Shown piece after piece: positions 11,792 through 22,947 of a DNA stretch of 64,000 nt. The stretch is taken from assembly GCA_018296165.2 (NCBI GenBank), contig JACKQL020000022.1:620001-684000 (forward strand), read 5' to 3'. The DNA is from Termitomyces sp. T153 (taxonomy: Eukaryota > Basidiomycota > Agaricomycetes > Agaricales > Lyophyllaceae). The notes under the pieces are model-generated. The model had not been told where the DNA came from. It searched no databases and worked only from the letters and a program-made list of their open reading frames with translations. Position numbers and translations under genes: made by a program. The first letter of the stretch is position 1. The number at the start of each line of letters is the position of its first letter.

Positions 11792-12589
11792 CTACTTGTG
11801 CAGAGATTTATCTTTGCAGGCTTGGCTGCAGAAGTAGTCGATATCGGATTGCGGTAGCCGCAAGCACATAACACATGCCTTAGCTAGTCCAGATAGCACA
11901 GCATCCCTGAAAATTTGGGCTTCAGTTGAGTCGTTGGCTCACAGTGACGCTATGTACTCAGCATGTTCCTGGGAACAATAATTGCTAATTTTGAAACCTT
12001 GCATGTCGGTCTCCACAGGCTGCCAGCACTCGTCTATGCGACACTTGTTAGTTTGAACGAAAGGCGGGGCAGATGTCTGGATAGGTGGGGATCGATTCCT
12101 AGATACCGGGGCTGCAGGTGTGGTAGCCGTCACTGTTGGAAATGCGGCAGGCACAGACGTCTGTGATTGGATGAATGGGCTATTCTGCGGAGCAGCTGTG
12201 CGCGTAGCATTGGTCTGCTGTTTCTGTTGATGACTCCGTCCTGGAGGAGGTAAGTTGGCGGCCTGAGCCGCGTGCGCACAAGTCTTGCTACAAAAGTCAA
12301 AACCCTGGAATTTTGGTCGTTGGTGGCATTGCTATCCCACCGCGTAAGTAGAATAGACTCATAATGAAAAGACTTGCAATGGTACTGACAATGCATGTCT
12401 TGCTAGAAGCTACGGAACTCGCCTCCTTCGCACAGGTGCGAGAGCAGTAGGGGTGACCTACGTGTTTCGGCTTTTGATTGCAATGCTAATAGTTGAAAGA
12501 ACGTTCAGAATGAAAACGTTTAGTTGCGCGCAGACATCAAAACTCACAGCGCAGAGCTGGGAAGATGACTGAGCTTGTCTTTTGTACAT
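11792..12589 (-). CDS. Cys-module-only protein (four modules, no transferase domain)
   Basis: About 213 residues from ATG at 12589. Modules in order: QLCA|HCNQKPKHVG...YCSRTC (intron at the bar), TCI|QCHQRPKFQGFDFC..TC (intron at the bar), a long Thr/Pro/Gln-rich linker (about residues 65-140), a C-x4-C...C-x3-H module (CRIDECWQPV...NYCSQEH), and a last C-x2-C...C-x3-C module (CVMCLRLPQSDIDYFCSQAC). The last two modules match, in order and spacing, the C-terminus of the NADAR protein at 22948. The first two match the N-terminal modules of the transferases. No catalytic region follows, and the stop at 11792 is close after the last module. Probably a metal-binding adaptor related to both enzyme types; function is inference. 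It is divergent from the transferase at 13373. Confidence 0.78.
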
Positions 12590-13372
12590 TGTCTCGATGA
12601 AAAGTGACAGTGGAATGAGGGTGAACACTCTCTTAAGAACCAAGAGATAGCACCATGGTACATGAGGGATATGTGTGTATTCGACGTTCACATTGCACGA
12701 TGTTCAGGATCAAACAAGAGTGAAGAGAATCTGAGGTAGACAAGCGCCTCAAGCTCACAGGCTGAGCTTGAATTCGAGGCCACTCTGATTATGGATACAC
12801 AAACCTTTGACCCATGCACGATGCGTGCTCTCGATCTCGAGAGTTCCAGACGGTGATTGCTTTGGGGGCCCTGGAATGAATACCTGAGGTGTCATCTGGT
12901 CGCAGACGTGTGCCTTGCTTCTGAATCAACAAATCAACACTGGATACTAGTGCTCAAGAATATGGTTTCTTGTATCATATCGTACGGTGACCGCTTGGAG
13001 TTCTCAGCTTACGATCGCTATGGTATTGGATGTGATATATATAAACGGGCGGCTCACTGGCATGCGGCCAAAGCTTCATAATGAATGCTCTGTACTATGT
13101 TCTCCGAGCTGCGATACATCACCTTTTGAGCATTGTATTTTACCCCTTCTGGAGGAAAGCTACCGGCCATGAACAACGGATGTCTCGAGTAATAGCACGC
13201 ATCTGGACGCAGCTACAACGAGGCTCACCGGAGACCCGAAGCACGCCGTCATAACTGTGTCTGGATTTAATTGATCTATGCTGCTCAGTTGAGGCAACTC
13301 TTGCTTCTTCAGTTATCAAAATATCAGGAGCGTTCTTCCATCGCTTTCACTTGAAGGCAAATCGACAGAACT
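12590..13372. promoter_or_regulatory. Shared intergenic region of a head-to-head pair
   Basis: 783 bases between the starts of two divergent cluster genes, so both promoters should lie here. No specific site could be assigned by eye, and no supported coding exon was found. Confidence 0.4.
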
Positions 13373-14788
13373 ATGGCATCCTCTAATCGGCTTTGCGAGG
13401 TAATCGCTGACCGTTGCGAGCTCAACATTTTTCTTAACTGATTTGCTGACAGCATTGTCACAAACGATCCAGATATTCCGGTCATCCTTACTGTGGTCGA
13501 ACTTGCGCGACTAAGGCAACGAAGGCGGCGCAGAAAAGCGACGGGAAATCTCAGTCCTCTCAAACTTCGTCTGATATCTGCGAAGTAAGTCCATGACAAA
13601 CATTCTCCGTGAATAAATTCCTAACTTGGTTGCCTTCAGAGCTGCAAGGCAAAGCCGAAGTATTACGAACCATCAGGCTACATGCACCCGTACTGTGGCA
13701 AGACATGTGCCGCAAAATCTGCAAAATCTTCTGGGTAAGAATGCTTTCTTTTACTACAAGAACACAAATGATATTTTTCGCAGCAAATATCTATGCTTAT
13801 GGTGCCACCGTTCACCGGCATCGAAGGCACATTTCTGTAGTAAGACTTGTGCATTAGCCGCGGAGGCTCAAGGCCCAATACTTCTCGAAGTACTCAATGG
13901 ACACGATACATTCAAGAACGGTCCGTGCTGCCTGCTTTCTGCAAGTGAGCGACGTGTTAACGCGTTTTTGAAAGTCGAAGGACAGTTTAACAGGTCGTGG
14001 CGCCATGATGACAAGCCACGTCCTATCGTTCGGAGAATTTACAAGGTCATCCTCTCACAATCTTCAGGAGCCGCCTATAGCCAATACAGGTTAGAATCAG
14101 TAAATCCATTGAATGCCACAGAATGCTCCTGACTCATGTTTCTAAATGAATGAAGATCCTCGATCGAAGCGAGGGGCAAGTTTCTGGCGTCTGGCATGTC
14201 CGCAGGAAACGAGAATAGACGCTGGCACGGTACTCGACGAGAATGCACTGTTGGAGATGATGGTAATACAACGCTCTGTAATTCCTCTACTTGCCCTTTG
14301 TGCTCGATCATTCAGACCTCCTACGATGTTGGGAAGTGTAAAGCGGGCTCCTCGTTTGAGAGGTATGTACGCTTTAAGTAACTATTGACCATTTGTGTCA
14401 TATCTTTTTAGGTTCGGCGCGGGAATATACACATCCTCAACGTCGTCCAAGTAGGTACATGCCATGAACCTCCAGAATTCCGTTAATTATCAGCGCAGAT
14501 CACACGATTATGCAAAGAATGGCAGCAAGTCTCCTTTAAAGGCTATCCTTCTCAATAAGGTTGTGGTTGGCAACGGCTATAAACTACGTACAGGGAACTC
14601 CAATCTAAAAGCTCCGCCTTCTGGCTTCGATTCTGTGAGTCATCAATTGACATATTGAGATTTTTTTACGGTTCCTAACTTCTGAAAAGGTGCTTGGCGA
14701 GACGGGAAAGGACTTGAACTATGACGAACTTGTGATATATAGGAATGACGCCATCCGCCCGTCGTTCTTGGTGCTATATGACGCATAA
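13373..14788 (+). CDS. PARP-type ADP-ribosyltransferase with N-terminal Cys modules
   Basis: Intact gene of about 328 residues with nine or so exons, all in frame. Start MASSNRLCE ends exon 1 at 13399. Modules: LCE|HCHKRSRYSGHPYCGRTC, ICE|SCKAKPKYYE...PYCGKTC (bars are introns), and KYLCLWCHRSP..HFCSKTC. The conserved linker AEAQGPILLEVLNGHDTF and helix FNRSWRHDDKPRPIVRRIY follow. The catalytic part has RRWHGTRREC (His), CNSSTCPLC, RFGAGIYTSSTSSK (Tyr), AILLNKVVVGNGY and NYDELVIYRNDAIRPSFLV (Glu). H-Y-E is the triad of true PARPs and poly- or mono-transferases. The intact triad supports activity, but whether it makes mono- or poly-ADP-ribose cannot be told. It is convergent with the paralog at 15022. 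Confidence 0.9.
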
Positions 14789-15021
14789 TTTTCTCTTTCT
14801 CTTCTCTTTTCTTGTGCACTTTGTATCTCTATGTTATGTAATTTATGCCTTGTTCAAGGCTATCTTGCATGTTGTACAACTCACTTTTCAGCGCCGCGAA
14901 AGCATTTCTGTTCAAAAATCATTTGGCAGACGTGACGGCACACCAGAGGATAATATATATAGTTAACAGAGAATACCTGCAGAATACCTGTGCATCGAGA
15001 ATAGACCATTACCACGAAGAT

Positions 15022-16560
15022 CTATGCATCATAGGTAACCAGATATGCAGGCCTAATGGCATCATCTCGATATACTATGCACTCGTCATGATTCAATGCT
15101 AGTCCAACTTCACCTAACACCTATGGACGCGTTAAGATATTGGGGGAGTGCTCAAGAATGCTTGCCCACCGAGTCGTATCCCGCTGGTGGTCCAGTCAAG
15201 GTGACACGGTCCATCATATATTTACTTCCTCTTCCGACCACGACATAATTCAGGAACATTGCTTTGGTTGTTAGAGCGCTACTGAAATTCTTTGCATAAG
15301 AGTCTGCTCTGACGATCTTGATGTTAGTATACAATACTTGTCTCCGCAAGAGCAACATGTAATACTTGGACGAAGTCGATGTTGTATATACGCCTGCACC
15401 AAACCTACAGAATTCACTGAGTGGCGTCCTTAACAAGTGTCATGGAATCATTCCTACCTTCCGAACGAAATATTACGTTGAGCTTTGCTCACTTGGTACG
15501 ACGTTCGGATAATCCCACAGATCCCGCATTTACTTGAGTTACACAAATCGGTTTTTCCTTGATCACCGATATGGCAATCACGTTGCGAGCCATGCCAGCG
15601 CCTGCGTTGATTTCCCATTGATAATCCACGCTGGAGTTCCACGGAGGTTCTGTCAATTACATGGATGATTACACTCCTTGCTTAACAATAACGAGATCAT
15701 CTCACCGGTACGCCTCGTACACTTGGCGCGACGTTGGCGACAAGACAATCTTGTACACATGATGCACGGAAGGCTTTTTTGTATTATGTCTCCATGATCC
15801 TTGAAACTGTTCAACAACTTCATATCAAAGTGTTAAAGTATGAACAAGTATTACGTGACCGTACAGACCGCTTTGAAATGTATTGTGACCCTTAGGTATT
15901 GGCAGAAGCATCGGGCCTTTGGCTTCGGCAGCATTCATACAACCCTTGCCACAGAAAGCCGAATCTTGATACTGTGGTTTTTGTCGACACCACAAACAAA
16001 TCGTTTTCCCAAGGCTGTTATTGATCAAATTCTATCATTGAACGGAGCGACAGTGACGTACTCTCTGTGACCAACTCCACAGAACGATGAGCCAGAGAAT
16101 GCTTGCCTGTCGCATCCAGGTATTTGACATATCCCTACAGAGAGACAGCATTGACAACCTTTAAAGTAAAGCTCTTGTACATACCTGGAGGAATACGAAA
16201 TGCCTGGGTCGTTGTCATTGGCACAGTGACCACAACTTTGCGCAATGCACAACTTTTGCCACAAAAGGAATAGAGTTGTCCTGTCGTAGAATCACAATGC
16301 TTCGGTCTTTGATGACAAACCTGGAAGATGGCATTCAGTCCACGCAAGTAGAAGCTGAATCAATAGCGTAGTACATCGCAGGGATTGGAAAGTGGAACGG
16401 GAGTTTGACCAGTCTTTGCCTTGTTTCCACAAATCTTGCCACAATATTGAAACCCAGGATGGATCGGCCTTTGATTACAGTACTGACGTTCGAATGTTGA
16501 TAAGTTGCAACTATTGATGTAACTCGTCGAGGAAAAGCTGACCGCGCATAGATTCGACAT
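15022..16560 (-). CDS. PARP-type ADP-ribosyltransferase with four Cys modules
   Basis: About 350 residues from ATG at 16560. Modules: NLCA|YCNQRPIHPGFQYCGKIC, PCD|VCHQRPKHCD...FCGKSC (introns at bars), the C-x4-C...C-x3-H type ICQIPGCDRQAFSGSSFC..GH, and ICLWCRQKPQYQDSAFCGKGC. Then AEAKGPMLLPIPKGHNTF, helix SWRHNTKKPSVHHVYKIV, RRWHGSQRDC (H-G-S as in classical PARPs), CNSSKCGIC, RFGAGVYTTSTSSK, and NHDECIVYRDDAIRPAYLV ahead of the stop at 15022. The H-Y-E triad is complete and exon phases agree throughout. Same order of parts as the genes at 13373 and 18456. Head-to-head with the Cys-module gene at 17376, tail-to-tail with that at 13373. Confidence 0.9.
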
Positions 16561-17375
16561 GACCGGAGTGCAACAGAGGGCACACTGTCACGGTATCGGA
16601 AGTATCTAGAAAAGATGAAACTGTGGATGCTACCTAATATGACTATTGGGAGACGGGGGGGGGAGTGTGAAGTAACAGATGAGTTGTCGATTGTTCAAGG
16701 TAGACAACGTGTCGGTTGTGACATTCAGTCCTGCAGGCGGACACATTGTATTGGGCTGGTATTGGGAATGACAACGGAGATCAAACAGATAGAGCAGAAG
16801 TCATCACGAGGCAGAGCATCCACCAGAGATCAGGGGGTCGATGAATTGAGGCTTGTCGCACCTCCTAACATGTTCTCTCTTGCTCGACTACCCTGCGCAC
16901 TAATCAGCTGCGGGAAAACATGATCATGAGTCTAGGACCGAAGCAACCAGCGTTGGAGCTTTGCCAGTTAGTACTCAGTAATAGGATGAAGTGTCCATCT
17001 GGCATGGACTCTGCGGCGAAGGTCCGGAAACCGATCTGATGTCCACGTGGGTGGGTGCACCCCTGTGGAACAGCTCTGGCTGAGTACTGAGTAGATGAGT
17101 GAGCCGCATAAAGAACAGCTGTTTCCTGATAGATCTAAACCCTCGTGCTATAAAGGTGTTTTAAAGATCATCTTGCTGTAAAAGGTCCGAATTAATTACA
17201 GGCACGACATACTTTACATGCAGCGAAGTCACCATTTCACCAGGAGAGTTAGGCTTTTGAAGTTACTGGGTTCTGATACTCCAATCAGGATTTGAGGCAG
17301 AACATGAGGTCAATCTCCGGGTGAAGTACCGAGGCTAGTTGATAAGCGGAAGATAATCAATTCTCAGACTCTGTC
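16561..17375. promoter_or_regulatory. Shared intergenic region of a head-to-head pair
   Basis: 815 bases between the start codons of two divergent cluster genes. A G-run of nine or ten lies near 16655. No coding signal or specific regulatory motif recognised. Confidence 0.4.
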
Positions 17376-18161
17376 AATGGCGACGATCGGAATCCAAGCT
17401 AGCCATCAGTGCGACGTACGCTCTCTTTTTCCATCGGTTGAAACAAAATAGCACTAGATGAATGCTTTCAGGAATGCCACCAACGTCCTAAATATACCGG
17501 CTCTCGGTTTTGCTCCAAAGGATGTGCAAGTGCGGCTGCACCAGGACCTAGTACTACTGGCCCTGTGGCGGCCAACAATTTATGCATTGTATGTCATAAA
17601 TAATTACTTGCAATCTCGTCTCATGTTCTGTCTAGGAATGCGGCCAGAGGTCAAAATGCCAGGGTTTTGACTACTGCAGTAAAGGCTGCGCTTCGAAGGC
17701 GACGCAAGCCAAACAACTTTTCAATGGCCAAAATTCCACTCCATCGCAGAATCTTGCAAGCTCTAAGCCACAAAATCCTCCTCTCGTAGCTTCGAGCAAG
17801 TTCTGCATTGTCAGTCTTCCTCAACCATGACCGTCCAAGGCGATTTCATCTCAATTTCATTTCCAACCGTCTTGTAGGTTTGCCAGCAACGTCTTAGGTT
17901 CCAAAATCACGCTTATTGTGGCAAAACTTGTGCTGCGAAGGGGGGCACTGTCGGTCAAATTGTCCTCGCCAATCCTAGTACCATTGGTGCATCTAATATC
18001 ATGACTGGTTCTGCGAGCAATCTCTGCATCGTGTGTCTCCTCATTGTTTTGATTGGCTTGACCTAAATCAAATTTAGCAATGTCTACAGAAACCGAAATT
18101 CTCCGGGCACGATTTCTGTAGCAAGTCCTGTGGAGTAACGTGGAAGTCTAATAACCCTTAA
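17376..18161 (+). CDS. Cys-module-only protein (four tandem modules)
   Basis: About 188 residues made of four tandem modules: QCD|ECHQRPKYTGSRFCSKGC, LCI|ECGQRSKCQGFDYCSKGC, FCI|VCQQRLRFQNHAYCGKTC and LCI|QCLQKPKFSGHDFCSKSC, where each bar is a phase-0 intron inside the C-x2-C pair. Linkers are short and Ser/Thr/Asn/Gln-rich. The stop (18159-18161) follows a few residues after the fourth module, and no transferase domain is found downstream before the convergent gene at 18456. It resembles the N-terminal halves of the neighbouring transferases, so it is either a metal-binding adaptor or the surviving 5' part of a truncated transferase. Clean splice sites and an open frame favour a real gene. 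Confidence 0.78.
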
Positions 18162-18455
18162 AATCGTTGCGTTTTTGGACGTTTAATATTCGTAGATCAC
18201 TTGGATGATTACAACTCTTGCTGAGCAGTATCCTGCCGAAGCATTTGTCCTGTCGAATTGTGACTTTTAGATACGCGTAGGGTTTTCTGATATATGAACG
18301 AGGTATACAGTATCAATTTGCGAGATATTGAAGTCAGCTTCCTCATAAGTAAAAGGGAAGGTAATAACAATGAAAGTAACCAGTTAATGCAAGTATACTC
18401 GTATATTTTGACAAGGTCCAGCACTTGAAAACAGGGATGCTACTAAATCCTACTT

Positions 18456-20209
18456 TTAAGCATATATGACTAGGTAAGCGGGCCGAATAGCATCGTCCCG
18501 ATACACTATGCATTCATCGTAGTTCAGGTTTTGTCCAACCTCTCCCAGTACCTAGCAGTACATCAACAACAAGTACTTGGTGACAAGACAAACCGATACC
18601 GAATCATATCCAGCTGGTGCAGATGTCAAGTTTGTTTGATCCTTCGTCAGTTTGTGACCCTTTCCAACGACGACGTAGCTTAGGAACATTGCCTTTGAAT
18701 TGCGAGTGGAACCATTGGACGAGTAATCATCAGACCTGCTCAAAGATCATTATCAGCTTCCTAAGGCAAGGAAAGTACGTACTTAGATGATGTCGAGGAT
18801 GTATAGATGCCGGCGCCAAACCTGAAGAATATCAACATACAAAAAAACAATCTTACAGTGAGATTTACCTCCCAAATGAAATATTTCCCTGCGCGCGTTT
18901 CACCTGAAAAGATGTCTTAATGATGCTGCACACCGCGCAGTTGCCTTGTTGACATAAACTTGTTTTTCCGTTGTCGCCAACATCACATTGACGCTGAGTA
19001 CCATGCCAACGTCTATTCTGATTGCCTGCAGACTTTCCCTGAGCTGTGAAATGTCCGCGAACCTCGACTGAGGCCCTAGAATAAACAGAATTCAGTCTGA
19101 GCCTTGCGCACCAATGACGAGAAACCTGCCGGTAGGCCTCATAAGCCTGCCTAGATGACTCCGATAAAATGATTCTGTAAATGCCTTTCACAGCAGGACA
19201 ATTCTTCTTTGGGTGTCGCCACGATTTCGTGAACTGCTCTCGAACTAGAAAAGTGGGTTGACGTTGCAATGCAAAAAGAAACCATCACGAACCACTTTTG
19301 TACATTTTATGGCCCCTTGGTATCTGGACTAGAATCGGACCTTGACCTTCTGCAACGTGCATACAAGTCTTTCCACAGAACGCTGAATCCATAAATTGGG
19401 GCTTCTGGCGACACCATAGACACATTGTCGTGCCTAGGCTACCGGGCAGATTGTGTCAGTGCAGATGGTAGGTCGAACGGGGAAACAGCATACTCTCTGT
19501 GACGCATCCCACAGAAGTCTGAATCCGGTCCGAATGTTGGCTTGTTACATCCAGGGATTTGGCAAATCCCTGAACAATGATCTGAGCGCAAGATCAATCT
19601 CCAAATGTGTGTGTGCTACCTGGTGGAATGTTGGGTGCAGAGTCTGTAACTCGACTTTGTACGGCTTCGAGGACATGCAAAGCCGCAGACAATGCAGCAC
19701 AGTTTTGTCCGCAATATGGATGGAGTTTACCCGTTGCTGGGTCAGAAAATTTGGGTCGTTGTTTGCAATTCTTCAAACATTACATTGGGCAATATTTCTG
19801 AATCTGAAGAACTCACCTCGCAGAGATCTAGTGTTAGTGTAGTGGCATTCGTCGCTTTAAATAAGGCGGCACACAGTTTACCGCAGAACGAGTAAAGTTC
19901 TCCCGATGTCGGATCACAAAATCTGGGTCGTCGGTGGCAATTCTAAACAGAACGAAGCGAAGGTCAACTTGTGCAACAGAAAATTGATAGATACTCACAT
20001 TGCAGAGGTTGCTAAACGGAATCGTCGTCGCGTCACCGTCACGCATAATAGACGTAGGTACTTTAATCGTGGCCTTACTTGCGCATGTCTTGCTGCAGAA
20101 TGAATGGCCAGGATAAATAGGTCTGTATTGACAACTCTATACAACGCTAGTCTCCGACGTCCAAATGCACCACGATAGAACTCACCGCACAAAGCTGGTT
20201 CATGTCCAT
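18456..20209 (-). CDS. PARP-type ADP-ribosyltransferase with five Cys modules
   Basis: Largest transferase of the cluster, about 400 residues. I choose ATG at 20209 (MDMNQLCA) because it puts the first intron in phase 0 with the module SCQYRPIYPGHSFCSKTC; a longer frame upstream does not. Further modules: LCN|NCHRRPRFCD...FCGKLC, LCE|NCKQRPKFSD...YCGQNC, ICQIPGCNKPTFGPDSDFC..RH, and MCLWCRQKPQFMDSAFCGKTC. Then QGPILVQIPRGHKMY, helix FTKSWRHPKKNCPAVKGIY, RRWHGTQRQC, CQQGNCAVC, RFGAGIYTSSTSSK, DDYSSNG, and NYDECIVYRDDAIRPAYLV. Full H-Y-E triad. The intron after QAYEAYR fits only if its donor is GC (GC-AG intron, near 19080-19133). Confidence 0.88.
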
Positions 20210-20432
20210 ATAAAACAGGACTCTTCAGAGTAGGATTATTTGCCGTCGAAACCAAGCTGGATGGCCTAGCAAGAGTAGTGCAAGAGTGACTTGGGTGTTA
20301 TCGAATCACAGAGCAGCAGAAACGGATGCTTCATTTCACCACGAATCCTCGACAAACAACGCCATGAGGAAGTCATGCTAGTGATGAACTTATGACAGCT
20401 CCATAAGTACTATTACGCTGTCATCGAAATTA

Positions 20433-20540
20433 GCGCCGCGCAGTAAGACAAGTCCAAGTCTATACGCAAGGGAATTGAAGGTAGCTTCAGCCTTCAGTTC
20501 TCTTGCATATGGACTTGGACTTGTTCTACTGCACTGCGCC
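20433..20540. repeat. Imperfect palindrome with about 50-base arms
   Basis: The stretch gcaaggg/aagtccaagtc on the left (20433-20480) recurs in reverse complement on the right (to 20540), with a centre near 20486. The arms match over roughly 45-50 bases with a handful of mismatches, so transcript or single strand could form a long hairpin. It lies in the intergenic region between two divergent transferase genes. It could be a MITE-like remnant or a tail-to-tail microduplication. Confidence 0.7.
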
Positions 20541-21188
20541 GTTGCCTCATGGTACACGACACTTAGATGCGTTCCTTCACCACAAAACAGGAAGTTTGGC
20601 AGAGTAATCAACTGGAAACTGTCAACCGAGTACTCGTCAATACCCGGCCAAACATGGTAAGTTGACAGATACTAGTGCCCTAAGTGTATCGGATCGCGTT
20701 ATAGTAGTAGTAGCATGATTCCGAGATTATCCGGACTGCAAGTTACAGAACTAAAGGCAGTCATAGATCGTATTGCATTGGGTGTATGTTCCAGAGGAAA
20801 TTACATCAGTCCATCCGAGTTCCGACTCTCTTTCACACTTTCGTTCCTGTCAATAACGTGTTACAACACCTTTTGCCGTCCATTTCAGTGATTCTAGCGT
20901 GTTTCTATGGGTAATTGGCTCCGTCTCCAAGGATGAATGCTGATCAATGTCATTTCAACATTAACGCTGAGCGATCTCAGTTGAACAACCTTTATGGTAA
21001 TCATCATTGCTTTCAGCCCACTGCTCATTCATTTAGAACTCCTATACGGTCTTTCCATGTTTCGCCTAATTCATACGATACTCGAGACACTGAGATTTGG
21101 GAATCGCTTTGTCAATCTTATTTGGCATCGTAGTGGCGTCGTGCAAGATCAAAACAGTACCCTCCTCGATAACAACTTTACTTACGGT
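20541..21188. promoter_or_regulatory. Intergenic region of a head-to-head transferase pair
   Basis: Together with the palindrome this forms the 980-base region between starts at 20209 and 21189. A plus frame at 20934-21133 could hold an upstream 5' exon of the next gene (MNADQCHF...), but it does not resemble the paralogs, so I left it out. Confidence 0.35.
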
Positions 21189-22194
21189 ATGGCTTCATCC
21201 TCCAGCTGCTTGCCATCTTTCAACGCAACAGATGATTGGCAAAATAAGGTTGTACGTCTTTCACAGTGGGACCATGCATATGAATTTGGTGAGTAAAGGA
21301 TTGTTTGACAATTCAAGGATTCTATCTTCTCACAACGGTTTAGTACTCTCGAAATTCATGAAAAGTTGGCAACATCCTCATAAAGACGACCCGGTTGTAC
21401 ATGCCATCTACGAAATAAGGCATACAGAAAACAGCCTTGATTCTTATCTAGAGTATAGGTTTGCCAAAATTTGAAGTCATGATTCCACCACTCCCTTCAG
21501 ACTATGAACAGAGAACAAGTGCTTTATTCATCTCCAAGTTTCTTTTTCGACGTTGAGGACATGCTCTTTCATGGCACCACACGGTCATGTTTGCTCGTTG
21601 AAGACGACTTCAGAACATGCTGTTGCGGGAACGAGGATTGCTCCCTTTGTGAAATTGTGGAGTCCTCATTTGATATCGCGCACTCAGGCAGGTCTTTGTC
21701 TCGCTTTTTGCTTTCGGAGATTTCGCGAATGACTGCTTATAGGAGCTAAGAACAGTTTCTCTCGGTGAGTAACAATTTGGGAGCGCGACTGCGGTCATAA
21801 TCATACTCCTAGGTTTGGTGCCGGTGTCTATACAACATCTTGTTCTTCAAGTGAGCATTTTTTTCGCATTGTATGCTGTACAATGTGATAATCCACCTGC
21901 AGAGGCTGACGATTATGTACATAACGAAGCCGACGATGCCGTTTTCAACGTTATGTTAGTTTGCAGAGTTGTTTCTGGGCGGCGATTCTATCCCTTCGTG
22001 AACATGAGAGAATTAGCAGAACCTCCACCTGGGTTCCATTCAGTACGTTTAATCTACGACATGGGGAAGATTTTGATATAGTTTAGCAGGTCCAGGGAGA
22101 TCCAGACCACCATCGCGGACTCAACTATCCTGAGACCGTTGTTTATGACAATGATGCCATTCGCCCCGCATACTTGATTGTCTACGAGAATTGA
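21189..22194 (+). CDS. Short PARP-type ADP-ribosyltransferase without Cys modules
   Basis: Paralog of the gene at 6539. From ATG at 21189: DDWQNKVVRLSQWDHAYEF, helix FMKSWQHPHKDDPVVHAIYE, then LFHGTTRSCLLVEDD (His), CCCGNEDCSLC, RFGAGVYTTSCSS (Tyr), ADDYVHNEADDAVFNVM, PPPGFHS, and LNYPETVVYDNDAIRPAYL (Glu) to the stop at 22192-22194. H-Y-E triad kept. The intron after SSFDIAHS fits best as a GC-AG intron leading to a short exon before RFGAG; another gives a frame clash. Differences from the module-bearing copies (FHGT instead of WHGT, CSS instead of TSS, no Cys modules) mark a separate subfamily shared with 6539. The 5' end may be longer. Confidence 0.8.
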
Positions 22195-22947
22195 TTCCAG
22201 CATCCTTTCTGTCTTGTTGTTTCTCTTATTTTACATAAGCGAGAGCTGTTTTCCTTTATATCAATATCGGTGCCGACGTTATGCTCTCGTTAGGTTGGAA
22301 TCGGGCAAGTCCTCCAGTGAAGGTAGGCCCACGTGTACGCCACAAGTGCGGATAGGTCGCTTTTTTGCCCCTTGATCGCACCGTGATAAGCGAACCTCTA
22401 AGCGACGTACCGGGGTGCGCACTGCCCAGACACCTTATGTTTTCCGTGCATTTTGTAGATTAACCGCAAGCCTTCTCCCTGATCGCTTGTGTTTGTGCGT
22501 GGTGGCGACAGTTCCATAAGTACAAGAGAATCCCCCGGGCCGCCCATACAAGTGCCGGTCAGTGTCAAACACGCTGTAAAAGCGTGAGTGTTGTGTAGAG
22601 CACATTGGTACATGCTTTCTAGGAACATATCTATTCATGAATGCTCACATAGTATCTGCAACAAAAGTAGCGGCTCAACAAGATCCGGAGATCGATATCG
22701 ATTGAGGTTGAAAGACTGAGGTAAACAGCTATGGAAATCGAAGTCTTGAGCTTCTTAAGCCATGAAGCTACAATGCACAAATCACGCGGCGGATTTGAGT
22801 TTTTTTTGTGCCGTTGCAATCCAGTAAGATCCACTGGATGGACCGCGGGGTGATCGTGTGGAAAGCGATAAGGGGACTACACAGACTTATCTGTGTATCG
22901 CCAACTCTTCATCCTTCATTCAGCGCGCGAGTTTAGCTCATCGTACT
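22195..22947. other. Spacer before the NADAR gene
   Basis: About 750 bases. A short stretch near 22505 (gacagttccataagtac) closely matches one near 20395 beside the palindrome, so the two spacers share duplicated material. No coding signal seen. Confidence 0.45.
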
